The position numbers were made by a program, and so were the translations under genes. Shown here piece by piece: positions 10,805-51,029 of a DNA stretch of 64,000 nucleotides. The stretch lies in NCBI GenBank assembly GCA_009746045.1, contig RPFO01000072.1, positions 4,698,745 to 4,762,744 of the forward strand, given 5' to 3'. The notes beneath the pieces are model-generated. The model was not told the DNA's origin. It did no database searches and was given only the letters and a program-made list of their open reading frames with translations. This DNA is from Mesostigma viride. Taxonomy: Eukaryota; Streptophyta; Mesostigmatophyceae; Mesostigmatales; Mesostigmataceae. Numbering within the stretch: position 1 is the first letter of the stretch; each line of letters opens with the position of its first letter.

Positions 10805-12274
10805 ATGCCACCAAAACGCAGCCTTGACAAACATTTTGAGCTGTCGTCGGCATTCCCGTCGACAGCAGCACGTGCGACATCAACTCCTGCGGACGCCAAC
10901 CTTTTTGCGCTGATCGAAGCTCTCCCCCCCGGTCTGCCTCCCTCGACGCAGTGCTCTACGCCAAATTCGTCGCCCATTCCCAAGAAAACCCGAACTTCCC
11001 ATACCAAATGGGACGTCCGCCGCTTCGGCGCCGGCCAGCGGGATTTTTGCATCTTGGAAATCTTTACGCTCACGAAGGAACAATGTGACGATGTTATCAA
11101 GTTCCTGGCCCGCCATGACGAACTTTTCCTGCCTACCCCTGGCGACAAGGTCACCAAGCCCGCCTGGGAATGGCTGCTTCAAGAACCGGAGGCGTACTTG
11201 AAGGCAGTCATCATGTGCAGCTACCTGCGCTGCGACGCCCACGACATCACCCAGATTGGCTACGCTGGCCTCAGGAGCCTCCTGCATGAGCGCAGACGGG
11301 CAGCCACAGCAGCTGCAGCATCCCCGCAGAGCAGCACCTCCCCCAGCACGGACTCCATCCGAGCTGCAGTGGCGGAGCAGCTGGCGCCGATGGCTGAGCA
11401 GCTCGCCGCCCTGAACGCGCCTGACGGCCCACTCAACACTCTCTCGGCCAAGGTCAACAACATTGAAGCCAGAGTCGCCCTTAAGCTCCAGCCTCAGTTT
11501 ACTGCTACGCAAGAGCACATTGCCACCAAAGTTTCCGAGGCCACAGCCACTGTGACCACCCGCCTTAACCAGGTGGAAGGCCGAGTCGGCCAAGGCACCG
11601 TGAAACTTGAGGCAGTTGCCGCCAAGGTAGACGCCCTGGCCACGCAGGTCCCCGAGATCGCCGAGCGAACGGCCACCATCGCCGCCCAACCTGCTGGTAG
11701 GGCTAGTGATGACCCCTCGACTCGCGCCTCCTGGGCGGACCTGCTCAAGAGCCAGGCATCCTCTACCACGACCGCCATCACCACCAAGCTCCAGGAGCTG
11801 GAAGACACGCGCCGCGAGGCCGCTGACCGCGACCGTCGCCGCTGCCGGGTCATCCTCAGGCGCTTCGACATGCTGCCGGAGGAGACCCCAGACTCTCTTC
11901 TCGACGAGCTGAAGAAACAGCTCTTGGCGCGCATGCAGCTGCCAGGTGCGATACTGCAGGGCGCCTACCGCCTGCCCCATCCACGGGCCAAGGCTGGGCC
12001 CCCTCCAGTGGTCCTCACCTTCAGCGACATCACAGCCCGAGTTCGGTTCCTCTCTCGCCGCAAGAAGCTGGTGGACACCTCCTGGTCGCTTGACGACGAC
12101 CTGACGCCAGCCCAGCAGCAGCAACGCCGCGATCAGTGGCCCGACTACATCCGCCACAAGACCAACCCCGAGAAGCCCCAAGTGTACTGGCGGGGCGGGG
12201 ACCTCTACGTCAACAAGAAACTGTGGAAGCCCCCCGGGCTTCCCCGGGATAGAGCACTCCAGCTAGTTGTCTAG
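10805..12274 (+). CDS. LINE ORF1 protein, intact (RNA-binding, coiled-coil + RRM-like)
   Basis: This is a 489-residue ORF starting MPPKRSLDKHFELSS at ATG 10805; the in-frame TTG at 10799 is less likely. It has a basic N-terminus, then a domain with KWDVRRFGAGQRDFCILEIF. A long Ala-rich helical stretch of about 200 residues follows with recurrent VxxIEARV, VEGRV and VAAKV spacing (coiled coil). Then comes an RRM-like part (RRCRVILRRFDMLPEETPDSL ... YRLPHPRAK ... PVVLTFSDITARVRFL) and the C-terminal domain (SLDDDLTPAQQQQRRDQW, VYWRGGDLYVNKKLW). This order matches LINE ORF1 proteins that coat the RNA and act as nucleic-acid chaperones. It is GC-rich and undamaged, which suggests a recent insertion. 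Confidence 0.8.
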   Translation: MPPKRSLDKHFELSSAFPSTAARATSTPADANLFALIEALPPGLPPSTQCSTPNSSPIPKKTRTSHTKWDVRRFGAGQRDFCILEIFTLTKEQCDDVIKFLARHDELFLPTPGDKVTKPAWEWLLQEPEAYLKAVIMCSYLRCDAHDITQIGYAGLRSLLHERRRAATAAAASPQSSTSPSTDSIRAAVAEQLAPMAEQLAALNAPDGPLNTLSAKVNNIEARVALKLQPQFTATQEHIATKVSEATATVTTRLNQVEGRVGQGTVKLEAVAAKVDALATQVPEIAERTATIAAQPAGRASDDPSTRASWADLLKSQASSTTTAITTKLQELEDTRREAADRDRRRCRVILRRFDMLPEETPDSLLDELKKQLLARMQLPGAILQGAYRLPHPRAKAGPPPVVLTFSDITARVRFLSRRKKLVDTSWSLDDDLTPAQQQQRRDQWPDYIRHKTNPEKPQVYWRGGDLYVNKKLWKPPGLPRDRALQLVV

Positions 12275-12702
12275 ATGGGGGCAATCGATGATGGGATAGC
12301 TTAGGCATTACAGCACTTGAAACGATATTAGCGCACAGCGTTATAGTACCTTCAATTAGCTCTGGCACCTTGTGGCCATCAGCTTGCGCCTTAATTAGCC
12401 GACGTCTTGAGCCCACCTCACATTTGTAGCATAAGCTATGCGTCAGCCTACCTATGGTATTGCACTGGTTGTATTGCACCCACAGTGTTGCGCCCCGGCA
12501 CCATGCCGTGGAGAGAGCGCTCTGTGGCCTGCCCACCTGCGGCAGTGAGAGAAGCTAGGGCGCCCTCCCTCCTTCTCACTGTGTATATAGGGTTGAAGGT
12601 TCCTTTACTCTGTATTGGCACCCACGTGACGCAGTCACGTGCTTATTATTATTATTATTATGTGCTACAGATACTCCCAACGGAGTTATGTTCCTAATTA
12701 AT

Positions 12703-12756
12703 GGGCGCACATGCGCTGGGGCCGCGTGGTAGGCTAAGCCTTACTAATCTACACTA
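12703..12756 (-). repeat. Inverted fragment of ORF1-element 3' flank
   Basis: GGGCGCACATGCGC ... TAGGCTAAGCCTTACTAATC is the reverse complement of the 3' flank following the ORF1 copy near 14700-14770, and is collinear with 54680-54735. It separates the end of one element (12702) from the 5'UTR of the next (about 12757). Confidence 0.5.
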
Positions 12757-12908
12757 TCTCCGAGCCACGAGCCACGAGGTAGGCATGGCTGACGGCGGAG
12801 CTCATAACTTTCACGTTTGAGCACTGAATTTAGCCGTGAATATCACTATCGCTTCGTCTTTCTAAGACGCACATGCTGATATAATTTTCCGAATCTATTA
12901 CGCAATAC

Positions 12909-14693
12909 GTGACGAGCAAACGCCCCGCGACGCAACGCAGTTTGGCGGATGCGCTCGCCCATGAAAATGCGGCAGCTGCGGCTGCAGCTTTGCCAGCTCC
13001 GGCAGGCAGCGGTGACACTAGTCGTGCACTGGTGGTCGCCCAGCAACCTCCCGGGCTCAATGCCTCGCCATCCGCATCGCCTGACCCTAAACGCGCCCGC
13101 TCAGCCGATAAAACAGGAGGGTCTTCACGGAACCGCGCTGTCGGCTCGAACCTTTCCAGGTCGATGATCACGACTGGACCAACATGTCTCCGTCCGTTAG
13201 AATAGCCATAGCCCTAGCTTGTACCCATTGGAATCAAGGCAGCCATGCTTAGAATGTTTGCCTAGCTGTGCCAACATACCTAACTAGTCACGTGCCGCCA
13301 ACGCACGCGGTACACTTGTAACCAGCCATAGCCTTAGCCTAGTCCTAGTACAGCCATGCTACGCCTTAATTGGCTATGTTCAGATTACTTGTCCACGCTA
13401 CTTGTTATGCCACGCTCACATGGGTCTTATTGCACCCACAGTTTGCCGGATCGGTAGCACGTCCTTTTAGCTAGCGCGCCCGAATGCAGCTGTGGCATGC
13501 CTTTGGCATGTCAGAAGGAGACTCAGGGGTCTCTGTCCTTTCTCCTGTTGTGCACACACAGGGATTAAAAGCACTTCGGTGCTCCGTGACTCCCCAACGG
13601 GAGCACGAGTTTAATTAATTAATTAATTAATGTCTCCGTCCGATGCTCTGCACTGCATCTTCTACGGGGACTACGCCTCGCTTTACGACCTGTGCCTCCA
13701 TCTCCACGACACCGGACGCCTCCTCTGCACCGACGGAAGCCACTGGCTCAACGTCAGCATGGTTTTCGGCTCCCCCCGCCCCCGCCTCCAGCACGCAATC
13801 CTCAACTCCCTTCTCCAGCGCTCTGACGGCGAGATCTGGGCTCCATCCATCTCCGCCCCCACACTCCGTTCCATCCTCACGGAAGCCTTCCAGCAGCACG
13901 TGACCCCCCTTGCTGCCGACGTAGCAGCAATGGGTGGCACGCTGGCTACTGAACTTCCTCACATTTCCACCACCGCCGCCTCCACCTCCACTGCCATTTC
14001 CGCCTCCACTGCCGACATCAAAGCCCAGCCCCTCGACCTCGACCAACGCCTTCAAGCCACCGCCACCGCCCTTGAGTGCTTGCATGACACCGCCGGCCTC
14101 ACCGCCCAGGCGGTGAAGGACATCGCCGCCCAGCCGGCACCTGCTGGCCCGGCCGGCGATGCTCCCTCCACCTGGGCGGACTTGCTTAAGCATCACACCA
14201 CCTCCACCACCTACACCATCGCGGCACAACTCAAGCAACAAGCCCTCGACCTTCGCGAGGAGGCCGACATCACCAAGCGCAGCCACAATGTCATCGTCAA
14301 GCACTTCGACCAGCCGGCAGGTGAGACCTCCACGAGCCTTCTTGAGGCATTTAAGCGCGCCATTCTTGCCCCCATGCAACTCACTGGTGAGCTGCAGATG
14401 TCGGCTGTTCGCCTACCCCGCGCGCGGGGTAAGGCTGGCCCGGCACCTGTGCTCCTCACCTTTCAGTACATGGCGGACAAGCTGGCGTTCCGTTAATTAA
14501 ATGCCGCAAGAAGCTCTCGGAGACTCGCTTCACGCTGGACGACGACTTGACCCTGGCCCAGCAACAGCGGCGACGCGAGCTATGCCCGACCTACCTTCAG
14601 CTCCGGCAGAGCGCAAGGGGGAAGCCGGTATACTGGAGGGGGGCGGTCATCCACGTTGACCACAAGCCCTGGCAGGCCCCTCCTGCCACCTAG
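12909..14693 (+). pseudogene. LINE ORF1, disrupted copy
   Basis: The N-terminal part (12909-13196: TSKRPATQRSLADALAHENA, then PDPKRARSADKTGG) begins at GTG where the sister copy has ATG. It stops at a 433-bp insertion. The frame resumes at 13630 (MSPSDALHCIFYGDYASLYD) and runs through a helical Ala/Thr-rich region and the RRM-like part (NVIVKHFDQPAGETSTSL) to YMADKLAFR at 14492. A small extra TTAAT-type insertion creates TTAATTAA and shifts the frame. The C-terminus continues as RKKLSETRFTLDDDLTLAQQ and VYWRGAVIHVDHKPWQA to a stop at 14693. Sister copies at 10010-10259 and 54728-55140 confirm the expected protein. Confidence 0.75.
13197..13629 (+). mobile_element. 433-bp retroposon insert with 13-bp target duplication
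   Basis: The insert interrupts ORF1 exactly between two copies of ATGTCTCCGTCCG (13184-13196 and 13630-13642). It starts TTAGAATAGCCATAG and ends in GTGCTCCGTGACTCCCCAAC, GGGAGCACGAG and (TTAA)n. Part of it (TTGCACCCACAGT) matches the 3'UTR of the element at 10646. It is best read as a 5'-truncated LINE or a SINE using the same machinery. The tail sits at the ORF1-proximal side, so it is in + orientation. The end shared with 50742-50800 (minus strand) shows that this is a repeated family. Confidence 0.72.
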
Positions 14694-14917
14694 ACTAGGG
14701 AATACATACCAGTAGTGTAGATTAGTCAGGCTTAGCCTAGCATGTGGCCCACGCGCATGTGCGCCCATAATGGTCCCCATGGATGATGCCTTCAGCATTG
14801 AGCCAAGCCATGCCTATAATGGGACCCCCATGGATTTTGCATTAAGAATTTAGCCATGCACTATGCCTATGTGAGAGAGATGCTCTCTGTTGAGAAGCCA
14901 TGCCCTAGCTCTTGTAT

Positions 14918-14991
14918 CAAGGAGACAACCAGCGCAGGCCAGAAATCGGGAGAATCCGGACCATAGTAGCTCGAGCCTGCCGTTATCTTGT
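14918..14991. mobile_element. 74-bp insert with 15-bp target duplication
   Basis: The sequence CCCTAGCTCTTGTAT occurs at 14903-14917 and again at 14992-15006. The copy at about 10450 has it once, uninterrupted. The 74 bases between show no ORF and no clear tail. A long target duplication points to target-primed retroposition of a very short or severely truncated RNA. Its source is not recognised. Confidence 0.6.
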
Positions 14992-15228
14992 CCCTAGCTC
15001 TTGTATAGCCATGATGATCTTCCCCCACATGACATGCTCCCCCTTTGATAGCTGGGCATAGCGTGATCGATCATGAGGGTGCAGGTGCCCTGGTGCACCT
15101 AGAGCACGGGTAGCTTACATTCCCACCCTTGCAGGAAGTAGCCCAGAATGTATTAAAAGCCATATGCCCCTTCTCAGGGATATGTGCTACATGTACTCCC
15201 AACGGAGTTATGTTCCTAATTAATTAAT

Positions 15229-17679
15229 TGTGACAATTTTTCGCACGGTCGACAGGCGACCGACACCCAAGCGGACATCCCTCTGGAAATTGCAGAAATC
15301 ACCATCTGCATGTTGCAAACACTCATATGTTAACCCAAGTGGGACAACTCATAAAGTAGTATTAGATTAAAATACATGCTAATATACATGCACATGACTG
15401 TGGCATATCCCACGCTAGCACCATGCTGAGACTGGCCACACTCTAATATTCTGATCACACTCTAATATCATTTTGTCGCGCTTGCTGCATCCATTAATCA
15501 TGTATGCCACACACGGTGAAGTACTCTTTACTAAAGAACGACGTGTGTTTCCAAACAGTCGAATGGCGTTTAGCTTACCAAATTCTTTATACACTAATCT
15601 AGGAGCACAACTTTAACTCTTACGACAATTTCAAGCTAGCCAATAAACCAGAAGTTTGCATAGCTTAATTCTGGTCATAGGCTGTCAAAGGCATGTGATG
15701 AGCAATATGCATGCATGGGTCCGAGGGCTCGATGCTCCCTTAGAGTAGGCTGCCCACCCATCATGCACTTGGGCAAACATGCAGGATACCCTTCAGTAGG
15801 ATGCTGTGAAGAAAACAGCAAAGACATCATGACAGATGCCGGGTAAGTGTCAATGGCCAGAGCATTGACATTCATGAACGGCTGAAACGAGCATCGGCTC
15901 GCAGACGGTCATCATCGGGAGCCCTGGGCCAGCATCTCCGGGCTGTCTCGTACGAGTGCCACGCTTGCAGGCCTACGGACTTCTTGCATTGGGATAAGCT
16001 CAGCGGCCATGCACTGCAAGAGGTCCTGTGTTCGAATCCCATACGGTACCCAAAAAAGGGTTCTCCGCTAGCAAGGAATAGCAAGCACAACAACCACTGG
16101 CGTAGCCCACCAGTGCATGAGCGTGGCAAAAAATATCCCTGGCTGATTTGATATGCGAGCCCCTGGGGTTCCTTGCCTGTGGAAACGCGGGTGCCATCAT
16201 GGCCGAAACGCGGGCGATTGTGCCCATGAATCCTTCCCCTTTTTGCCACATGTCACACCGTCAACCCACGCTGAGCTCGTCCTTCGTATGGGTTCCTGGT
16301 TTCGTACATCTCCCTCGTTCCATATATATGTCCGTCTTGTTTGGTGTATTCCTCGAGTATTCAAAACTCCCTCGCTGGCCGCAGCGTGGGTCACAAAGGT
16401 ATCACGACTCTGACTTGGATCTCATCCATGTCGCCCGGCGGGGCAGCTCGCATATCTTCAGACCTGCTTTGAGAGCTGATCCCAGTATAACCCCAAGGCC
16501 TGTCAGAGGTACGCCACAAGGCCTGAGGAGAAGTCATAAGCCCCAGGCCTGCATGAGCACTCGCCCAAAGCTCCAGGCTGGGCACGTAACAGCCGGGAGC
16601 GCCACACTGCCATTTCCCCACCGACATGGTATCTGGGTCAGCCGTGTGTTTTATGGGGAGTAAGTTAATGAGGTGCAATTCTTGGGACGCAGGCCCCTGC
16701 TGGAACCCCCAGAAGATATGCAAAAATGGGTATGCAGAAAGTAGATGCAGAGAGTATAATGGGCCAGTCGTTTGTAATGGCCACTTGGCTTGTGCCTCGT
16801 CAGGGGACGTCCCTGTTTTCCCACGTCGCCCCCGTGTGCCCCCCCCATTCCCCCCACAAGGAAGAGGATGCATTGTAAAACTGGCACAGCCCATCCAGTG
16901 ACCATCATGGGTGCCCATATACACACATGCACAGTCCATCCAGCACAAGCCAGCGGTATGCTGTAGACTTCTCCAGCACAAGTAAGCGGCATACAGTAGA
17001 CCTCTGCAGCATAAGCCAGGGCCACAGATGTCGGTGCACTGGCCCGCAAGGGGGACAGCCTGGCCGGGGGATGCATATGAAGACCTGTTTCCGTAGTGGC
17101 GCGCCCCCTACCCGCATCCTGGATTCCATAACAGGTGTGATAGAAGGAACATAGCCGTGACTTCCGGTTCTCCAGGCCCTTATCTAAGGTCCGTGAGTAC
17201 ACCAGGTTGCCACGCAGTGCACCACCACTCTATTGTGCACCCTGCATTCTACTTTTTCAAGTGGGTGACCCCATTCGTTTGGTGCGCAGTTGTTGTTCCG
17301 TGTACTGGGCGAGGACTGGACTAAAATATTTATTTATCATGTACCCTTCAACCTTCCATGAGGGTGTCCTCTGTCCTCTACGGTCCTCCGCGCGCTTGAG
17401 CGTCACTTAGCGCGGGAGGGAGGGCTTAACAAGAGCAACTCAGGCCGAGCAAACAGCATTATTGGTAGGCCAGCCCCTTTTCAGGGTCCCCAAAAGGGGT
17501 TGCTCTAGTAGGGAACCCGATCAAGGGCCGGTACTCCGTTGATCCAAAGGTTCACACCCCCATACGCGGGCCTGCTGGCATCCCCCACCCGGTCGACCCT
17601 GGTGGGCCCAACTCGGGCAAATGCAGCTCGCCACTTGAGCCGTACCCATCCGAGCCATGATGCAAATCAGATGGCAAAT
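15229..17679. other. Intergenic region between LINE nest and 3' end of the large gene
   Basis: No convincing coding exon was seen. The open frames around 16148-17202 are short, overlapping and without motifs. The region holds the tRNA-like element at 15990-16045 and nothing else I can name. It must contain the polyadenylation region of the large minus-strand gene just below 17680, but I could not pick a specific signal. Confidence 0.45.
15993..16045 (+). repeat. tRNA-like A-box/B-box pair (SINE head or tRNA relic)
   Basis: TAAGCTCAGCGG (15995-16006) resembles an A-box and GTTCGAATCC (16030-16039) is a perfect B-box, in the right order and spacing. No full cloverleaf can be drawn because the anticodon arm is missing. 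A tRNA-derived SINE head or tRNA pseudogene fits better than a working tRNA. Confidence 0.4.
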
Positions 17680-47710
<30,031 letters not shown>

Positions 47711-48534
47711 GCCGCAGGCTATGGCGCGCCAAGCTCCGGGAGGTAGCACGCCAGCGACGAATGGTCAACCTATATATTACCATGATCCTGATGGCAAGTT
47801 GACAAGACACATGAGCTGGGCCGCCTGCACTTCCATTTGCCCAGAACTAGAGAACGCCGAAAACGCATGAAAATGGTTTCAGCTTATAGCACATGACAGT
47901 CAGGTCGATCGATCCCGCGCCGCACATGATGGTATAGCACTCAAGTGACAAGTCACGCATTCATGCAGTATGGCTTCAAGGATATTTTATCAAGATAATT
48001 ATGAAGATAATGATCAAGATAATTCCAGGATGATGTACCTAATCTCCCGCAATCTATGCACCAGGCGACCACATGACCCTGCGACCTCCATCGAAGTTGC
48101 TCGTGGATCGTAACCGTGTGCATACTCAACGTAAAACTTAAGCACGTGGGGCAGCCAACTGTATTGTCTCGGCAGTAGTTGTTGTTGTTGTTGTTGCCCA
48201 CGCCTTGTGCTGAAATAATGTATTGCCCATCACTGCACAGTGCACAATGAAACCAACCTGAGACAGGGACACGTCACATTCAACCTGATTCGATACAGCA
48301 TTTATTGCAGATCATGGAAAGTGTCCCGCAAAACCACCAATCAGGGCTTCGTTTTTTTTTTTGTTTTTTTTTTTTTTGGTTTTTGGTTGTTTTTTTTTTT
48401 TTTTTTTTTTTTTTTTTCAGCTGTGGAGAAAAGTACCCGGCGCGGATCCGGCCAGACGGCTGGCTCGACTAGGTGCCGGCGCGGCGAGGCCCGCCTCATG
48501 CTGTAAGGTGTGGTACAGTGTCAGAACTTCCTCC
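47711..48534. other. Upstream region of the large gene
   Basis: It would hold the promoter and 5'UTR of the minus-strand gene starting at 47710; I see no specific box. It contains the (GTT)n-GCCCACGCC repoposon end at 48178-48204 and a T-rich run (48351-48417), possibly an A-tail of a minus-strand retroposon. No coding frame is convincing. Confidence 0.4.
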
Positions 48535-49428
48535 TAAGGCTGAACTCACAGGTCCGGGGGAACAAGGTGTGCGAACGGGGGTGCGAACGGGTTTGCGAAC
48601 GGCCGTGTGAACCGTTTCGTCGCGTCTGTTCGCCGACCTATTCGCACACCCGTTCACTGACTCACAGGGTCGGAAATGCTCATTGGGGAAGGTCACAGAA
48701 GAATTTGCGCGGGAAAGTCGGCGCACCTTGGCGCGGACCGATCCTGGCCACAAACTGCACGTTCCAGCTTGTGTCAACAAAGTGACATCGTCGGCGTCCA
48801 TGGTCATCATTCCAAACTATGGCCGACACTTGATCAGTGCTTCCTGCTTCTAGCCATCACGAACGTGATCTCGCTACGGATCTTTGTAGCTTTTGGGATT
48901 GCACCAAAGGTTTTGTGTCATTTCCCCTCCACATTGCATGTCTGCCACAGTGACTTGTTCATGACGCTCTCCTGGCGTCGATCCTATTCGAGAGAGTTAC
49001 TTATATACCTGCGTTCTAGTTTGGCATTCTACGCGTCAGTTATTCTATGTAGTTACATTACAAGCGTCATTGGGCAGCCATTCGTCTTAGCTAGAGTAGG
49101 CTGGCGTATTTCTTGGCTGTGACTCGATTCTTGGCCTGGTTAGACAAAGGCGTTCGTATCCTTGATCTGCTTCCCGTTCGATAGCCTTTCCCCACTCCTC
49201 GTTAGTCGTTTCTGGCAGCAATCATGGGTTGGCAAAGTATACGTACGATGATGGCTGCGCTTTATAAAAGGCAGAAGCTTCGCCAGCAACGGGATCTGTT
49301 AATACCATCACGTGCTCGTGCCGGGGGGGGGGGGGGGGGGGGGCCAATCGCGAGGACATGTTCCGCGCAGTCAGAGAAGATGATCCGCCGGGCGTGGGCC
49401 TGGCAACTGCGCGGGTGTCACGCCGGGT

Positions 49429-49679
49429 TTTGAGTCCATTGAAAGGATCAATGACTTCGCGTTCCAGATGAGGAGGTGGCGACGAGGCGATCCTGAGACT
49501 GCGGGAGATTGATGCAGGAAACGTCTCAGGTCACGCTTGACGCTTTCGATTATCTTCTTGACGAGATTGGACCTGTCATTCAGCGCCCGCGAGGTCCCAA
49601 TGTGCGGCGTGACGTCATCTCTCCGGACACCACGTCAAAGGGTTTTCTGAAGTATATTGCCCGCAACTGTGACTGAGTC
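49429..49679 (+). pseudogene. Harbinger-like transposase N-terminal fragment
   Basis: Two frames: FESIERINDFAFQMRRWRRG (49429-49512), then QETSQVTLDAFDYLLDEIGP, VIQRPRGPN, RRDVISPD (49509-49679). The pattern FDYLLxxIxPxIxR ... ISPxxxL is that of the region before the DDE core in Harbinger transposases. No DDE core was found downstream. A possible second protein with CRNCHVEFDACC is readable on the minus strand at 52252-52600 and is not identified. Confidence 0.42.
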
Positions 49680-50741
49680 AGTTCCGGTGTCACTTCCAAC
49701 ACACTCGGTGCAGCAACGGCGCGATGCCGGGGATTTTCTTAAGGAAGCTTTGATGAAGGCGTTGTACGACTTGCTGGTTCTGGGTGAAATGAGCTGGACA
49801 GACGATTGTGGTTGGGGCATTACCATACACAATGGCATATGTTTGCTTCCATTCACATACCTTGGTATGGAGCCTTTTTGTATATATTCGAGTGTATATT
49901 ATGTGCTCTCGGGAGTTTATACCGTACATGGCAGGTAGAATATGCGAAGTTCATGCTGGTGTCACTGTGATGAGTAAGAGCTAATGCACCATTACCACCA
50001 CTGTAAGCATGCTGGTTGGGTTGTGCATGACAAAAAATCGTGACAGGCATCACATTACACTTGACAACGTACCTTGGGCGTGCATGCGCCTCACTCACAA
50101 CATGCACCTTTTGGCCTTTGGGCCAGGTGCCAGGATCAGATGCCACTCTGGTGACCTGCACTGCTACACGCAAGGCCAGCATTACATGCCAATCACTGCA
50201 CATGTGCATGACAAACTACGTGCGGTGTATGTGCGGTAAAAGATGCAACCTACTTGGTAGCATATATATATTATATATTACTTACTTACTTACTTACTTG
50301 GTAGCATACCATATAAGACGTACATTTGTAACATTGAATGATAAGGAGATGTCGCCTCATGCACGGAAGGCTTCCTACTAGGCTTTCACGCAGTGTTCAT
50401 ATTTTCTTGCATCTAAGGAAATATGAGAGCCCCCACATTCCTACAAGTAAGTTCCTCAATTTCCCTTACATGGCACACCCATTTTCTTTTTGCTGTGGGG
50501 AGTTTTCCTTCCCACCTGTTTTCCTTTTCCTATTTTACCTTTTTATACCTTATTGATCACATTTTCTTTCTACAAATATCTTTCTTATTATTCATATTAA
50601 TTTTATCTATGCTTATACTTTATATTTATTCAACTTTCTATATTTCCTTATTGAGTGAGAAAACTTTCTGTATTCTGTTTTTTTTTTTACTTATTGCTGT
50701 AATCTCATTTCTTCTTCTTTATGTTTATTGTATTTATTATG

Positions 50742-50960
50742 ATTAATTAAGTAATTAATTAATTAATAAAACTTGTGCGCCCGTTGGGGAGTCACGGAGT
50801 ATTAACCCCAATGGATGGCTTGAAGGGGGCGGCATGCACACACTCCTACTGGTCTATTCTATCTAGATGGAGCCAGATCCTAGGTCGCATTCCTAGGTCG
50901 CTTAGGCCATTCTTCCCATGTAGGCGCAAGTAGGCTTCTTCCCCACAACAGGAGGCGGGT
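50742..50960 (-). mobile_element. LINE/SINE 3' end inside the Harbinger element
   Basis: On the minus strand it ends CTCCGTGACTCCCCAACGGG-CGCAC followed by TTAATTAATTAATT. This is the same terminus as the 13197-13629 insert. Upstream sequence to about 50960 is its probable body; the 5' boundary is not resolved. Confidence 0.5.
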
Positions 50961-51029
50961 TCATTGTCCTTGGGGACCTGGGCATTCTTTATCTTTACTT
51001 TAACATAATCTTACAATGTTCTTATCATT

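Larger units (their letters stand above)
10646..12658 (+). mobile_element. Complete ORF1-only non-LTR retrotransposon with 12-bp target duplication
   Basis: The element starts with GAGCCACGAGCC repeats, has a 5'UTR with a perfect hairpin (10739-10763), one intact ORF1 (10805-12274) and a 3'UTR. It ends in the hairpin CACGTGAC-GCA-GTCACGTG (12623-12641) and a (TTA)n tail. It is flanked by TATGTGCTACAG at 10634-10645 and 12659-12670, a 12-bp target-site duplication. There is no ORF2 or RT. This is the layout of half-LINEs such as mammalian HAL1, which depend on an RT supplied in trans. The flanking copy at 15181-15208 shows the uninterrupted 3'UTR. Confidence 0.78.
9980..12702 (+). mobile_element. 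LINE ORF1 C-terminal fragment and 3'UTR, split by a nested element
   Basis: A 5'-truncated copy: 10010-10259 encodes the ORF1 C-terminus (HFTVDDDLTLAQQQRRREL, VYWKGAAIYVGHKPW). A 3'UTR follows that also appears after the copy at 13643-14693 and, inverted, at 53530-53770. The 3'UTR is interrupted at 10645 by the element 10646-12658 and resumes at 12671 with ATACTCCCAACGGAGTTATG, ending in TAATTAAT at 12702. The interruption is flanked by a duplicated TATGTGCTACAG, so the order of insertion is clear. Confidence 0.72.
12757..15228 (+). mobile_element. LINE ORF1 element, full 5'UTR to 3' tail, with two insertions
   Basis: The 5'UTR starts with GAGCCACGAGCC, as in the element at 10646. ORF1 follows but is interrupted. 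The 3'UTR ends in ACTCC-CAAC-GGAGT (15195-15208) and an AATTAATTAATT tail. Insertions: 13197-13629 in ORF1 with a 13-bp target duplication, and 14918-14991 in the 3'UTR with a 15-bp duplication. ORF2 is absent, so this may be another ORF1-only copy. A flanking target duplication was not found. Confidence 0.65.

Noticed and set aside
10880-12181. 433-residue antisense frame over the intact ORF1
   Set aside because: GC-rich shadow of the real ORF1; no family motif on that strand.
13627-14379. Gly-rich antisense frame
   Set aside because: Shadow of the disrupted ORF1 copy on the plus strand.
16148-17202. Possible gene in the intergenic region
   Set aside because: Several short overlapping frames on both strands, none with domains or splice logic.
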